Source of the DNA: Brevundimonas sp. NIBR10
Lineage (GTDB): Bacteria > Pseudomonadota > Alphaproteobacteria > Caulobacterales > Caulobacteraceae
DNA: 64,000 nucleotides
Assembly (NCBI RefSeq): GCF_027912515.1
Contig: NZ_CP115464.1
Coordinates: 1,488,001 to 1,552,000 of the forward strand
Reading direction: 5' to 3'
Positions 1-8,914 of the stretch are shown here, piece by piece. The first letter of the stretch is position 1. Each line of letters starts with the position of its first letter. The notes beneath the pieces were generated by a model. That model saw only the letters and a program-made list of their open reading frames with translations. It was not told the origin of the DNA and did not search any database. The position numbers and the translations under genes are program-made.

Positions 1-1
1 C

Positions 2-397
2 GTCCGTGAGCTGGAAAACGCCATGCACCGCGCCGTCCTGCTGGCCGTCGGTCCCGAGATCGACGCCGAGGCCATCCGCCTGCCCGACGGCCAACCCTTG
101 ATGGGTGCGGTCGCGGGTGCCGACGCAGGGCAGGGGGGGCTCGCCGCCCGCGCCGCCCAGACCGCCGATGCCGTGTCGCGCGCCTATGTCGGCCAGACCG
201 TCGCCCAGATGGAAAAGACCCTGATCCTCGACACCCTGACCCACTGCCTGGGCAACCGCACTCACGCCGCCAACATCCTGGGCATCTCGATCCGGACGCT
301 CCGCAACAAGCTCAACGAATACGCCGACGAGGGCACCTCGATCATCGCCCCCCAGACGGGCATCGCTACCGGCGGCTATTCGTCCAGCGCGGCCTGA
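2..397 (+). CDS. flbD: FlbD sigma-54-dependent flagellar regulator, C-terminal part
   Basis: This is the 3' end of a gene cut by the window edge; the frame is open from base 2 (VRELENAMHRAV) to the stop at 397. The visible part holds the end of an AAA+ activator (the RELENAMHRAV helix after the sensor region), a short linker, and a C-terminal Fis-type helix-turn-helix (NRTHAANILGISIRTLRNKL). In Caulobacter, FlbD activates sigma-54 promoters of late flagellar genes and represses early ones, and it is encoded near flhA, as here. Its likely targets, ftr palindromes, lie in front of the flagellin at 21752-21819. Calling it FlbD rather than another NtrC-family activator rests on this context. Confidence 0.85.
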   Translation, partial: VRELENAMHRAVLLAVGPEIDAEAIRLPDGQPLMGAVAGADAGQGGLAARAAQTADAVSRAYVGQTVAQMEKTLILDTLTHCLGNRTHAANILGISIRTLRNKLNEYADEGTSIIAPQTGIATGGYSSSAA

Positions 398-401
398 TCT
401 G

Positions 402-1310
402 ATGATGGGTGCGGATCGCAGGAGCGTCCTGACCGGCCTCGGGGCGCTGGGCCTGATGGGTTGTGCGCCTGCGCCAGACCTGGCGTCGTCGGCAGAGTCG
501 GTTCGGGAGGTCAGCGAGCCGTTCGACCTGTCGGCGCTCGAGCGTCGCGGCGGCGGCCGTTTGGGTTTCGTCGCTCTGGATCAGGGAAGCGGTAAGGGTC
601 TGGCCTGGCGCGGCGACGAACGGTTCGTCTACTGCTCGACCTTCAAGATGTACCTCGCCGCCGCGACCCTGATACGCGTGCAGGCGGGCGATGAACAGCT
701 CGACCGGCTGATCCCGATCACCCGCGCCGACATGATCAGCCACGCCCCGGTCACCGAGCCGGCCGTCGGCTCGACCCTGACCGTCGAACAGTTGATGAAG
801 GGCACGGTCGAGGTCTCCGACAACCCCGCCGCCAACCTGCTGCTCAAGGCGCTCGGTGGCATCGATGCCATGCGGGCCTTCTACCGGCGCGACCTCGCCG
901 ACGACAGCACCACCGTCGATCGCTTCGAGCCCGAAATGAATCGTCTCGACGGCGACAAGGACACGATCACTCCGGTCCAGTCGGCGGCCAACATCCGCCA
1001 GCTGTTCCTCGACAACGGCACTCCCCTGTCCGACGCCTCGAAGGACAAGCTGCTCGGCTGGATGTTCGCATCCCCCACCGGCACCGCCCGGATCAAGGCG
1101 GGGGTGCCCGCCGACTGGCGCGTGGCGCACAAGACCGGCACGGGCGGCTTTGGCCCGACGAACGACATCGGCATCCTGTATCCCCCGACCGGCGCGCCTG
1201 TGATCGTCGCCGCCTACTATCACGCGACCTCGACCTCCTCGGCCGCCGCCAATGACGCCGTGATCGCACAGGCGACGCGACTGGCCCTCAGCCGACTGGG
1301 CCGCACGTGA
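402..1310 (+). CDS. bla: Class A beta-lactamase, predicted lipoprotein
   Basis: Serine beta-lactamase of 302 aa. The key class A motifs are present: S79-T-F-K82, S139-D-N141, E176-P-E-M-N180 (the Glu166/Asn170 region) and K244-T-G246. The N-terminus has arginines (DRRSVL), a hydrophobic stretch and LMGC at 18-21, so it is probably lipidated at Cys21; a Tat route is possible. Cys78 precedes the active serine as in KPC-type enzymes, but Gly occupies the partner position after KTGT, so that disulfide is absent. The gene starts 4 bases after flbD and its stop overlaps the GTG of flhA, placing it inside a flagellar locus. Substrate range cannot be read from the sequence. Confidence 0.9.
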   Translation: MMGADRRSVLTGLGALGLMGCAPAPDLASSAESVREVSEPFDLSALERRGGGRLGFVALDQGSGKGLAWRGDERFVYCSTFKMYLAAATLIRVQAGDEQLDRLIPITRADMISHAPVTEPAVGSTLTVEQLMKGTVEVSDNPAANLLLKALGGIDAMRAFYRRDLADDSTTVDRFEPEMNRLDGDKDTITPVQSAANIRQLFLDNGTPLSDASKDKLLGWMFASPTGTARIKAGVPADWRVAHKTGTGGFGPTNDIGILYPPTGAPVIVAAYYHATSTSSAAANDAVIAQATRLALSRLGRT

Positions 1311-3433
1311 CCGACGTCCCCGTTCAGCCTGTCATGATGAAGGACGGCATGGCCCGTCCGACGGGCGGCGACATCCGTGGCTGGCTGATGCGCGGCGAGG
1401 TCGGGATGGCGGTCGGCGTGATCGGCGTCATCCTGCTGCTGATCCTGCCGGTCCCGAAATTCCTGCTGGACCTGCTGCTGGCCATCTCGCTGGTCTCCAG
1501 CGTGCTGATCCTGATGACGGCGCTGATGATGAAGCGGCCGCTGGACTTCGCCATCTTTCCGACGGTGCTGCTGATCTCGACCCTGTTCCGGCTGGGCCTC
1601 AACCTGGCCTCGACGCGCCTGGTCCTGACCCACGGGCACGAGGGCCACGACGCCGCCGGTCAGGTCATCAACGCCTTCGGGGCCCTGATGATGGGCGGCA
1701 GCTTCATCATCGGCATCATCATCTTCGCCATCATCCTGGTGGTGAATTTCGTCGTCATCACCAAGGGCTCGACCCGGATCGCCGAGGTCAGCGCCCGCTT
1801 CACCCTGGACTCCATGCCGGGCAAGCAGATGGCCATCGACGCCGACCTGTCCAGCGGCCTCATCACCGAGGACCAGGCCAAGCTCCGCCGCAAGGAGCTG
1901 GAGCAGGAATCCACCTTCTTCGGGGCCATGGACGGTGCGTCCAAATTCGTGCGCGGCGACGCCATGGCCGGCCTGATCATCGTCTTCATCAACGCCATCG
2001 GCGGCATGCTGATCGGGGTGATCCAGCACGGCCTGCCCTTCGGCGAGGCGGCCAACACCTATGTCCAGCTGACCATCGGCGACGGTCTGGTGACCCAGGT
2101 TCCGGCCATCATCATCTCCATCGCCGCCGGCTTCCTGGTGTCGAAGGCGGGCGTTGAGGGCTCGGCGGACAAGGCCCTCGTCTCGCAACTGGCGACGAAC
2201 CCCGTCAGCCTGGGCATGGTCGCCGCCGCCTCGGCCCTGCTGGCCGTCATCCCCGGCATGCCGATCATCCCGTTCGTCGGCCTGGCGATCGGGGCCGGCT
2301 TCCTGGCCTGGCGCCTCGGCCGCGCCAAGCTCAGACCCCAGCCGACCGAGGCCGAACTGGCCGCCACCGCCTCGGCCGGCAAGCCAAAGGACGACGTCGA
2401 GGAACCGATCGGCACGGCCCTGACCATCGACGAGGTCAAGATCGAGCTCGGCTATTCCCTGCTCAGCCTGATCAACGACCTGGAGGGCCGCCGCCTGACC
2501 GACCAGATCCGCGCCCTGCGCCGCGCCCTGGCCCAGGAATACGGCTTCGTCATCCCCTCGGTCCGCATCCTCGACAACATGCGCCTGCCGACGCAAGGCT
2601 ATGCCATCCGCATCAAGGAGATGGAGGCCGGGGCCGGAGAGGTCCGCCTCGGTTCGCTGCTGGCCATGGACCCCATGGGCCGTCAGGTCGAGCTGCCCGG
2701 CGAACACACCAAGGAGCCCGCCTTCGGCCTGCCCGCCACCTGGATCGACGATGGCCTGAGGGAAGAGGCGACCTTCCGGGGCTATACGATCGTCGATCCC
2801 TCGACCGTCCTGACCACCCACCTGACCGAGATCCTCAAGGACAATATGGCCGACCTGCTGTCCTATGCAGAGGTGCAGAAGCTGATCCGGGAACTGGGCG
2901 AGGACGAAAAGAAGCTGGTCGACGAACTGGTCCCCTCGGTCGTCACTGTCACCACCCTGCAACGGGTGCTTCAGGCCCTGCTGCGCGAAAAGGTCTCGAT
3001 CCGCGATCTGGGTGCCATCCTGGAGGGCCTGGCCGAGGCCGCGCCCCATTCCACCTCGGTCACCACCCTGGTCGAACACGTCCGCAGCCGCCTGGCGCGT
3101 CAGCTGTGCTGGCAGCACAAGGGCGACGACGGTGCCCTGCCCATCGTCACCCTGTCGCCCGAGTGGGAACAGGCCTTCGCCGACGCCCTGGTCGGCACGG
3201 GCGAGGACAAGCAGCTGGCCATGGCCCCCTCACGCCTTCAGGACTTCATCCGCGCCACGCGCGACGTGTTCGAACGCGCCGCCATGGCCGGCGAAAGCGC
3301 CGTCCTCCTCACCGGCCCCCAGATCCGCCCCTACGTCCGCTCCATCATCGAACGGTTCAGGGGACAGACGGTGGTCATGAGCCAGAACGAGATCCACCCG
3401 AGGGCCCGGCTGAAGACGATCGGGTCGGTGTAG
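1307..3433 (+). CDS. flhA: FlhA, flagellar type III export gate
   Basis: Inner-membrane export gate protein of 708 aa, usual length for the family. About eight hydrophobic segments lie in residues 30-335. The FHIPEP family signature is at 164-184 (core PGKQMAIDADL at 171-181). A large cytoplasmic domain from about 375 would bind chaperone-substrate complexes. The GTG start at 1307 overlaps the beta-lactamase stop (GTGA), implying translational coupling; an alternative ATG lies at 1334. It forms the gate with FlhB, FliP, FliQ and FliR, all encoded elsewhere in this window. Confidence 0.97.
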   Translation: MTDVPVQPVMMKDGMARPTGGDIRGWLMRGEVGMAVGVIGVILLLILPVPKFLLDLLLAISLVSSVLILMTALMMKRPLDFAIFPTVLLISTLFRLGLNLASTRLVLTHGHEGHDAAGQVINAFGALMMGGSFIIGIIIFAIILVVNFVVITKGSTRIAEVSARFTLDSMPGKQMAIDADLSSGLITEDQAKLRRKELEQESTFFGAMDGASKFVRGDAMAGLIIVFINAIGGMLIGVIQHGLPFGEAANTYVQLTIGDGLVTQVPAIIISIAAGFLVSKAGVEGSADKALVSQLATNPVSLGMVAAASALLAVIPGMPIIPFVGLAIGAGFLAWRLGRAKLRPQPTEAELAATASAGKPKDDVEEPIGTALTIDEVKIELGYSLLSLINDLEGRRLTDQIRALRRALAQEYGFVIPSVRILDNMRLPTQGYAIRIKEMEAGAGEVRLGSLLAMDPMGRQVELPGEHTKEPAFGLPATWIDDGLREEATFRGYTIVDPSTVLTTHLTEILKDNMADLLSYAEVQKLIRELGEDEKKLVDELVPSVVTVTTLQRVLQALLREKVSIRDLGAILEGLAEAAPHSTSVTTLVEHVRSRLARQLCWQHKGDDGALPIVTLSPEWEQAFADALVGTGEDKQLAMAPSRLQDFIRATRDVFERAAMAGESAVLLTGPQIRPYVRSIIERFRGQTVVMSQNEIHPRARLKTIGSV

Positions 3434-3555
3434 GGGCGAGTTAAATCTGCCGTGTCCCGATCCAGCTTTACGCTCTATTTCTGCATGGCGTTCTCCACTT
3501 GTTCTCCTGGTTTAAACTTGCCATTCTGCCATCCTGAACAGGCGGGGATTCTACC

Positions 3556-4752
3556 GTGTCGGAGTACGCGATCATGGTGAAGCAAGCAGGTCAGGCGACG
3601 GCTGACCGGGCTGTGCGCCTTGGGTTTATCGATGGGCCGGCGACGCCGTCGGTCACTCAACCGAGGTTCAAGCTGGTCCGTGGCGATCTTGATGCCGCTG
3701 GGGCCGATTTCACTTTCATCGACCTGTTCGCAGGCATCGGGGGACTTCGGCGAGGCTTCGAGTCCATCGGCGGAAAATGTGTCTTCACGTCAGAATGGGA
3801 CAAATATAGTCAAAAAACCTACGCTGCGAACTTTCCCAACGACGATCACGAAATAAGCGGTGACATCACTAGTGTCGATGTCAGCGACATTCCAGAACAC
3901 GACGTTCTGTTGGCTGGTTTTCCATGTCAGCCATTTTCCATTGCTGGTGTTTCAAAGAAGAACTCGCTTGGGCGCGCCCATGGATTTGAGGACAAGACAC
4001 AAGGCACACTGTTTTACGATGTAGCGCGGATCATCAAACATCACCGTCCGGCGGCTTTTCTGTTGGAAAATGTCAGGAACCTGATTGGGCACGATAAGGG
4101 GAAGACTTTTCAAACGATCAAGGACGTCCTCGAGAAGGACCTTGGTTATACGATCGACTATCGAGTCATCGACGGGCAGTCATGGACGCCCCAGCATCGC
4201 GAACGTATTTTTATCGTTGGATTTCGCGAAGATCAGGCCTTCCGCTTCGCTGACCTGAAGTTGCCTGACGCAAGGCCGAAGTTGCGCGAAATCCTGCATC
4301 CCGGTGATGGATCAGAAGCGCCCGACCAAAAATTCACTGTAGGGAATTCTGGCCGCGTGGCGGACAAATACACGCTGACCGATCACCTCTGGAATTATCT
4401 CCAACGGTACAAGGAAAAGCATCAGGCGGCGGGGAACGGCTTTGGGTTCGGTTTGGTGGGACCGGACGACATCGCGCGCACCCTGTCAGCTCGCTACTAT
4501 AAGGACGGCTCTGAAATTCTGATCGAGCAGGAAGGCAAGGCGCCGCGCCGTCTCACACCCCGGGAGTGCGCACGGCTGATGGGTTTCGATGATCCTCAGG
4601 GGAATGACTTCATAATTCCAGTTTCGGACACCCAGGCCTATCGCCAGTTTGGCAATTCAGTCGTCGTGCCGGCCGTCAAGGCTGTCGCCGAACACATGAA
4701 GCCGCATCTGTTCAAGGCGCTTGCCGCGCAGCGCAAGGTGGCGCTTGCCTGA
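3556..4752 (+). CDS. dcm: DNA (cytosine-5)-methyltransferase, Dcm/EcoRII-like
   Basis: C5 methyltransferase of 398 aa with the conserved motifs in order: motif I DLFAGIGG at 56-63, motif IV PCQ with catalytic Cys124, motif VI ENV at 171-173, motif VIII QHRER at 213-217, and motif X GNS at 366-368. The target-recognition region (about 270-320) contains [13 protein letters not shown] and [16 protein letters not shown], which I recognise as closely matching E. coli Dcm and M.EcoRII, so CCWGG is the likely target. The GTG at 3556 gives the longest frame, but ATG 3574 has GGAG nine bases upstream and may be the true start. The region is visibly richer in A and T than the flanking flagellar gene. 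The 122 bases after flhA hold no gene. Confidence 0.92.
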   Translation: MSEYAIMVKQAGQATADRAVRLGFIDGPATPSVTQPRFKLVRGDLDAAGADFTFIDLFAGIGGLRRGFESIGGKCVFTSEWDKYSQKTYAANFPNDDHEISGDITSVDVSDIPEHDVLLAGFPCQPFSIAGVSKKNSLGRAHGFEDKTQGTLFYDVARIIKHHRPAAFLLENVRNLIGHDKGKTFQTIKDVLEKDLGYTIDYRVIDGQSWTPQHRERIFIVGFREDQAFRFADLKLPDARPKLREILHPGDGSEAPDQKFTVGNSGRVADKYTLTDHLWNYLQRYKEKHQAAGNGFGFGLVGPDDIARTLSARYYKDGSEILIEQEGKAPRRLTPRECARLMGFDDPQGNDFIIPVSDTQAYRQFGNSVVVPAVKAVAEHMKPHLFKALAAQRKVALA

Positions 4753-5212
4753 CATCGTCGATACGGCAACGCGAAGCAGGATGATGTCCGGCATCCGGGG
4801 CAAGAACACGAAACCCGAAATGCTGCTGCGGCAAGGCCTGCACAAGCGCGGGCTTCGTTACCGGCTTCACGAAAAGACCCTGCCCGGCAAACCCGACTTA
4901 GTGTTTGCGCGAATGCAAGCTGTCCTCTTCGCCCATGGTTGTTTCTGGCACGGTCATAACTGTCACCTTTTCCGAATGCCCTCGACTCGACCGGAATTCT
5001 GGGCAGCCAAGATCGAGCGAAACCGCGAAGTTGATCAGCGCTCGACTGCAGCGTTGCTGGATGGAGGCTGGCGCGTCGGCGTGGTCTGGGAATGCGCTTT
5101 GAAAGGTCGGACCCGGTTGCCGTTAGACGCCGTATTAGACGAGTGCCAAGCATGGCTTGCAGGAAGTGATGCATATTTTGCGGTCGGCGGTATGCCGCAG
5201 GCGGCATCGTGA
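4721..5212 (+). CDS. vsr: Very short patch repair endonuclease Vsr
   Basis: Vsr nicks DNA 5' of T:G mismatches that arise when 5-methylcytosine deaminates, protecting sites methylated by the adjacent enzyme. Family hallmarks are visible: [17 protein letters not shown] near the N-terminus, GKPDLVF with the metal-binding Asp59, CFWHGHNC at 74-81, and the later WECALKGR. The frame from ATG 4721 overlaps the methyltransferase by 32 bases. A TTG at 4745 would leave an 8-base overlap and give a start ([11 protein letters not shown]) closer to typical Vsr proteins, so the start is uncertain. The gene pairs with dcm as in E. coli. Confidence 0.92.
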   Translation: MPRSARWRLPDIVDTATRSRMMSGIRGKNTKPEMLLRQGLHKRGLRYRLHEKTLPGKPDLVFARMQAVLFAHGCFWHGHNCHLFRMPSTRPEFWAAKIERNREVDQRSTAALLDGGWRVGVVWECALKGRTRLPLDAVLDECQAWLAGSDAYFAVGGMPQAAS

Positions 5213-5244
5213 CGTCGCTACAGCTTCCTTGATCAGGTCCCGAA

Positions 5245-6570
5245 TTACTGGACTAGGCTGACGATCTCATTGCGATGATACATTTGCGTGAGGTTGGAGT
5301 GCTGAATCCGAAATTGACTGCGTCGGTGTAGTGTTTTTCTACCCGAAGAGGTCGTTTCGAGTTTCAATGCAGGGTCGTAGTAGACCTTACCCGCAGAAAA
5401 CGCCTTCAGAAATAGTATGAAGTCGGTCTGTTCGCACAAAAGTACTTGTGGTCCGTAAGCGTACTCAGGCGGTGGCGTGCGGAAGATTGACGGCACATAG
5501 GCAGCCTGCGCATGCTTTCTGTTCCAATGTGCTATGAGGCCGGAAAACGACCAAGTTGCAGCCTCTTCACCATCCTTTGTGATCAATGCCAAGCCACCGT
5601 CCATGTCGGTGATCTTTCCGGCATGAGCATCGAACCCTTTGATAGTCATACAAAGCCCTGTGTCGGCGTGCGCGTCTTTCCCGGCGGAATAAATGCCGCC
5701 GAAGTTGATTCTGTCTGGCTTTCCGCTTTTATCGCTGTAGCCGAAACGCTCGACGAACTTTTCCGCTGTTCCTGTCTTGTAGAAGCCTCCGCTTGGCTCG
5801 GGCGTAAAAAGAGTGACCGCAGATTTTGGCGTGAAGCCAACAAAATCTTTCACCCCATACTGCTTTACTTCCCAGCCCATGAAATCGGGTTCGGCATACC
5901 CGTTGGGCTGCACACCAAGTTCGGCTTCGAGGCTGTACCCTCCTCCGTTGCGGGCGGCGTACGACATTTTGGCCCCCGTTCGCGTAAGTTTCTGAGACGC
6001 AATCCACCGCAAAGAATGGATCCGTCGTAGATGTCCGAGCAAGATCGCCTTTGGATCAGTCTCGCCTTTGAGGCTGAGCGGTAGCTCAAGGAAAATGCCC
6101 AACGTCGGCCATACAGCAGCGTTGATCTGATTTGAGATCGGGCTAGTATGATCCGAGACAAATCCAAGAACCTCACCCTCACGTGTGATCCCAAAAAACA
6201 GGACACGCCCCTTATCGCGTGATGTCATCAAGTCGGTAGGCGCGGAACTGCAACCACGCAGGAAACCCGACATTCGGACTTCCGGGTAGTCTGGATAGAG
6301 AATCAGGTTCGCATCCGGCGCTACATGCCTGCCCGTATCTTCAATCCAAGAAAATCTGACCGCCGCTTTTGGTCTATCTTGCTTGCTTCCTGCTCGAGCA
6401 CTTGTGTCGAGATAGATTTCGCCGTGAGGAATTATGTTCAGTGCCCCAAACCCACTGCCCAGATACACTTGGTTCTTGGAGTTGTCGTTCGGGGAAAGCT
6501 TCTTCGCATATATGCGGTACGCGCCATGATGCGCCATAATCTCAAGTAGATGCGAGAGTGAGTTGATCAA
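5245..6570 (-). CDS. MvaI/BcnI-family type II restriction endonuclease
   Basis: This frame converges on the vsr end. Residues 209-236 match the catalytic core of MvaI-like nucleases: GGGYSLEAELGV, then PDF with D229, then E234-V-K236. The D-x4-E-x-K spacing equals that of MvaI (D50, E55, K57). MvaI and BcnI cut CCWGG and CCSGG. At 441 aa the protein is much longer than MvaI, with about 190 residues of N-terminal extension of unknown role. The longest frame begins with TTG at 6570; ATG 6537 is an alternative, and neither has a convincing ribosome site. With dcm and vsr it would form a complete restriction-modification system. Like dcm, it is richer in A and T than its surroundings. Confidence 0.85.
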   Translation of the reverse strand: MINSLSHLLEIMAHHGAYRIYAKKLSPNDNSKNQVYLGSGFGALNIIPHGEIYLDTSARAGSKQDRPKAAVRFSWIEDTGRHVAPDANLILYPDYPEVRMSGFLRGCSSAPTDLMTSRDKGRVLFFGITREGEVLGFVSDHTSPISNQINAAVWPTLGIFLELPLSLKGETDPKAILLGHLRRIHSLRWIASQKLTRTGAKMSYAARNGGGYSLEAELGVQPNGYAEPDFMGWEVKQYGVKDFVGFTPKSAVTLFTPEPSGGFYKTGTAEKFVERFGYSDKSGKPDRINFGGIYSAGKDAHADTGLCMTIKGFDAHAGKITDMDGGLALITKDGEEAATWSFSGLIAHWNRKHAQAAYVPSIFRTPPPEYAYGPQVLLCEQTDFILFLKAFSAGKVYYDPALKLETTSSGRKTLHRRSQFRIQHSNLTQMYHRNEIVSLVQ

Positions 6571-6697
6571 AATCTAGCCCCGGCAACGGTACGCGAGTCT
6601 CTTGGTATCGGGGATCTGGACAGGCGCATAGCAGATCATCATACGATCTCCGTGGCCACGACCGTTTCTGACGTACCGCTGTGCTTCACTCCCCGGC

Positions 6698-7387
6698 ATG
6701 ACCGACGCCTATCGCATTCGTTCGTCCGAGACCTGGGACATGATCCGCGACGCCTTCGTGGGCGGGGAGACGGCCGAGAGCGTGTGTCGGCGGTTCGCGG
6801 TGGGGACCAGCGCCTTCTGGGAGCGGGCGCGGGCGGGGGGCTGGCGGCGGGCGGATCAGGCCGATCCGGCGCCGCAGGACGCTCCGGTCTTCGGCGCGGA
6901 CGCCCTGGATGACGGCCCGGAGGGGCCGGTCTGGGACCCCTCCGATCCCGACGACGCGTTCGAGGACCCCGACGCCCTGCGGCGGGTGGCGACCGACAAG
7001 ATGGCCCTGGCCATCCGGCGGGGGCAGGCGCTGGAGGCCCTGCGCTGGTCGCGGGTGGCCCATTCCATCGCCGTCGAACAGCGGGCCGAGGCCGAGGCCG
7101 AACGCGCCCGCCTGCGCGAGATCGACGAGGCGACGACCCGTCAGGCCCAGCGCGAGGCCGCCGAGGAGCGGCGCGAGATGGACATCCTCCTGCGCGAGGC
7201 CCAGGCCCTGGCCCGTCTGGTCAAGGCGTCCGGGTCGGTCGCGCCGGACGATCCGGACAGTCCGGACAACAATTTTTTCAAGGCCGGGGCCGGCGCGCCA
7301 TCGGGGTCGGCGCCGAACCGTTCCGACCGCCGCCGGGCCCTGCGCGAGGCCCGCCGCGAGCGCCGGGGCGGGGGCGGCTCGCCCTGA
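6698..7387 (+). CDS. Hypothetical protein, charged and coiled-coil rich
   Basis: Unrecognised 229-aa protein. The first 50 residues (WDMIRDAFVGGETAESVCRR followed by FAVGTSAFWERARAGGW) look like a small helix-turn-helix region of the kind seen in terminase small subunits and transposase-like N-termini. An acidic linker (about 55-95) follows, then a long charged helix (about 100-175, rich in Glu, Arg and Ala) that probably forms a coiled coil, and a basic C-terminus (RRALREARRERR). There is no signal peptide or membrane segment. The preceding 127 bases after the restriction island hold no other gene. DNA binding is only a guess. Confidence 0.6.
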   Translation: MTDAYRIRSSETWDMIRDAFVGGETAESVCRRFAVGTSAFWERARAGGWRRADQADPAPQDAPVFGADALDDGPEGPVWDPSDPDDAFEDPDALRRVATDKMALAIRRGQALEALRWSRVAHSIAVEQRAEAEAERARLREIDEATTRQAQREAAEERREMDILLREAQALARLVKASGSVAPDDPDSPDNNFFKAGAGAPSGSAPNRSDRRRALREARRERRGGGGSP

Positions 7388-7408
7388 TCGGGGTCCCTCA
7401 GCCCTGCC

Positions 7409-8317
7409 TCAGACCCCCAGGATCCAGCCCTCTTCCTGCTCGACCTGGTCCACCAGCTCCGGCGTCGCGGTCTTCGGCGGGGCAAACGCCCTGGCCAGGT
7501 CGCCCTTGTCGTCCATCTCGGCGAAGGCCATGGCCGTCGTGCGCACCTGGGTCTGGTCCTTGAACTCGCCCTCGGTCGGGGTGGTGGGCCACATCGAGGG
7601 CCAGACCTCGGCGACCAGCACGTTCAGCGGCTCGACGTCGGCGGCCTCCAGCGCGCGCCAGCCGGTGCCGAAGGGCCAGACGGCCCCGGCGGGCCCCAGG
7701 CTCTCCAGCAGGCGGCGCACCATGGGGATGCCGACCAGGGTCTGGCCGCCGACGGCACCCGCTCCGTGCATCTGCCAGTTGGACTTGGGCTGAAGCCGGC
7801 CGCCCTTGATGGTCCGTTCGGTGGCCCGGTACTCGGGGATGTCTGCGCCCGATCCTGCGGGTGGCTTGGTCGTGGTCAGCCAGCGTTGCGCCTGTTTGGC
7901 CGGCGCCCCCCAGAAGGGCCAGGCCTGGTCGGTCATCAGCCGGTTCATCTTGGCCGCGACCTGATAGCGGTTGTTGGTGTTGTCGGCCTTGTCCACGATG
8001 TTGGACGCCACGAATTTCCACATCGCCGACCAGATCGGCGTGTCCTTCAGGCCCAGCCGCTCGGCCGTCCCCACCGGATAGCCCAGCGAGAAGTCGAACC
8101 CGACCAGCACCCGATCCCCGCGCTTCCTGTGGTCGGCCAGGATGGAAGTCAGCAACGCCTCGCCCTCGGCCCGGGTGGCGACATTGTGGGTCTCGGTATA
8201 GAGGCGAAACCGTACGTCGCGCTTGGCCACGCCGATCCACACCGAGTTCTCGCCCAGCTTCTTGCCTTCGGCGGCGGTCCAGTCGGCGATCACATAGGCG
8301 TCGAAAAGGCGGGCCAT
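7409..8317 (-). CDS. Conserved protein of unknown function, possible RNase H-like fold
   Basis: The open frame extends to 8383, but ATG 8317 (MARLFDAYVIADWTAA) gives a natural start and a 302-aa protein. I recall relatives annotated loosely as molybdopterin-guanine-dinucleotide or CbiG-like proteins without support. The alternating hydrophobic strands with Asp in YVIADW and VGFDFSLGYP resemble RNase H-like proteins (DUF429 type), but this is weak. It is soluble, with no signal peptide. It is convergent with the preceding hypothetical gene and about 80 bases from the next unit. Confidence 0.6.
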   Translation of the reverse strand: MARLFDAYVIADWTAAEGKKLGENSVWIGVAKRDVRFRLYTETHNVATRAEGEALLTSILADHRKRGDRVLVGFDFSLGYPVGTAERLGLKDTPIWSAMWKFVASNIVDKADNTNNRYQVAAKMNRLMTDQAWPFWGAPAKQAQRWLTTTKPPAGSGADIPEYRATERTIKGGRLQPKSNWQMHGAGAVGGQTLVGIPMVRRLLESLGPAGAVWPFGTGWRALEAADVEPLNVLVAEVWPSMWPTTPTEGEFKDQTQVRTTAMAFAEMDDKGDLARAFAPPKTATPELVDQVEQEEGWILGV

Positions 8318-8398
8318 GGCGGCCTCCGGGAAATGCACGTGAAGGGAAGGGGGCCTTCTAATCTCCTCCCCCTTGCGCAGCAATGCCCACCCGTCCGC

Positions 8399-8914
8399 TT
8401 AGCCCTTCAACAACGCCTCCAGATGGCTCAGCCACCGCCGCCCCAGCCTCAGGGCCTCGGCCGGCGATCCCGTCTGGGTCGGCAGGGTGGCGTCCCACAG
8501 GCTGAGTTCGAACTCGGGATGGCGGGCATCGGCGAACATCAGCCGCAGGGTGACCTGTTCGGCGTCGGGGGCCATGACGTCCAGCGACTTCCTCGCTTCC
8601 CCGCGCCGGATCCGGGCCAGGACGTGGCCGTCGACGATGACCTCGCCGCCCTCGACCTCATCGAACGCATAGACCAGCCCCATCGCCCCCCGGTTCCACA
8701 GCACGGCCACCTGGCCCCCGTCGAAGTCCAGCCCGGCGGCCCGCCCTTGCGCCGGCGACAGGGCCAGGGCCTCGGGCACGGCGCCCAGCGACTTCAGCAT
8801 GGCCCTGCGCAGCCGCCGCTCGGGCTCCATCCACCAGTTCAGCGTCAGGGCCCCGGTGGTCAAAGCCGCCGCCGCCAGGCCGACCAGCAGGATGACCCGC
8901 AGTGCCTCTTCCAT
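8399..8914 (-). CDS. Membrane-anchored hypothetical protein
   Basis: Protein of 171 aa with one N-terminal membrane segment (residues 5-27, VILLVGLAAAALTTGALTL). A soluble domain follows, probably periplasmic or cytosolic beta-rich (VIVDGHVLARIRRG, VTLRLMFADARHPEFELSLWD). No family recognised. The ATG at 8914 overlaps the xthA stop by one base (TGATG), so it is translationally coupled to xthA and probably co-transcribed. The open frame extends upstream over xthA, but that part is shadow. Confidence 0.7.
   Translation of the reverse strand: MEEALRVILLVGLAAAALTTGALTLNWWMEPERRLRRAMLKSLGAVPEALALSPAQGRAAGLDFDGGQVAVLWNRGAMGLVYAFDEVEGGEVIVDGHVLARIRRGEARKSLDVMAPDAEQVTLRLMFADARHPEFELSLWDATLPTQTGSPAEALRLGRRWLSHLEALLKG

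Noticed and set aside
1220..3118. 632-codon open frame antisense to flhA
   Set aside because: Gln/Gly/Asp-rich composition with no domain; it mirrors the codon bias of flhA on the other strand.
3434..3555. Possible control (C) protein gene of the restriction system
   Set aside because: No plausible small helix-turn-helix frame exists in this gap.
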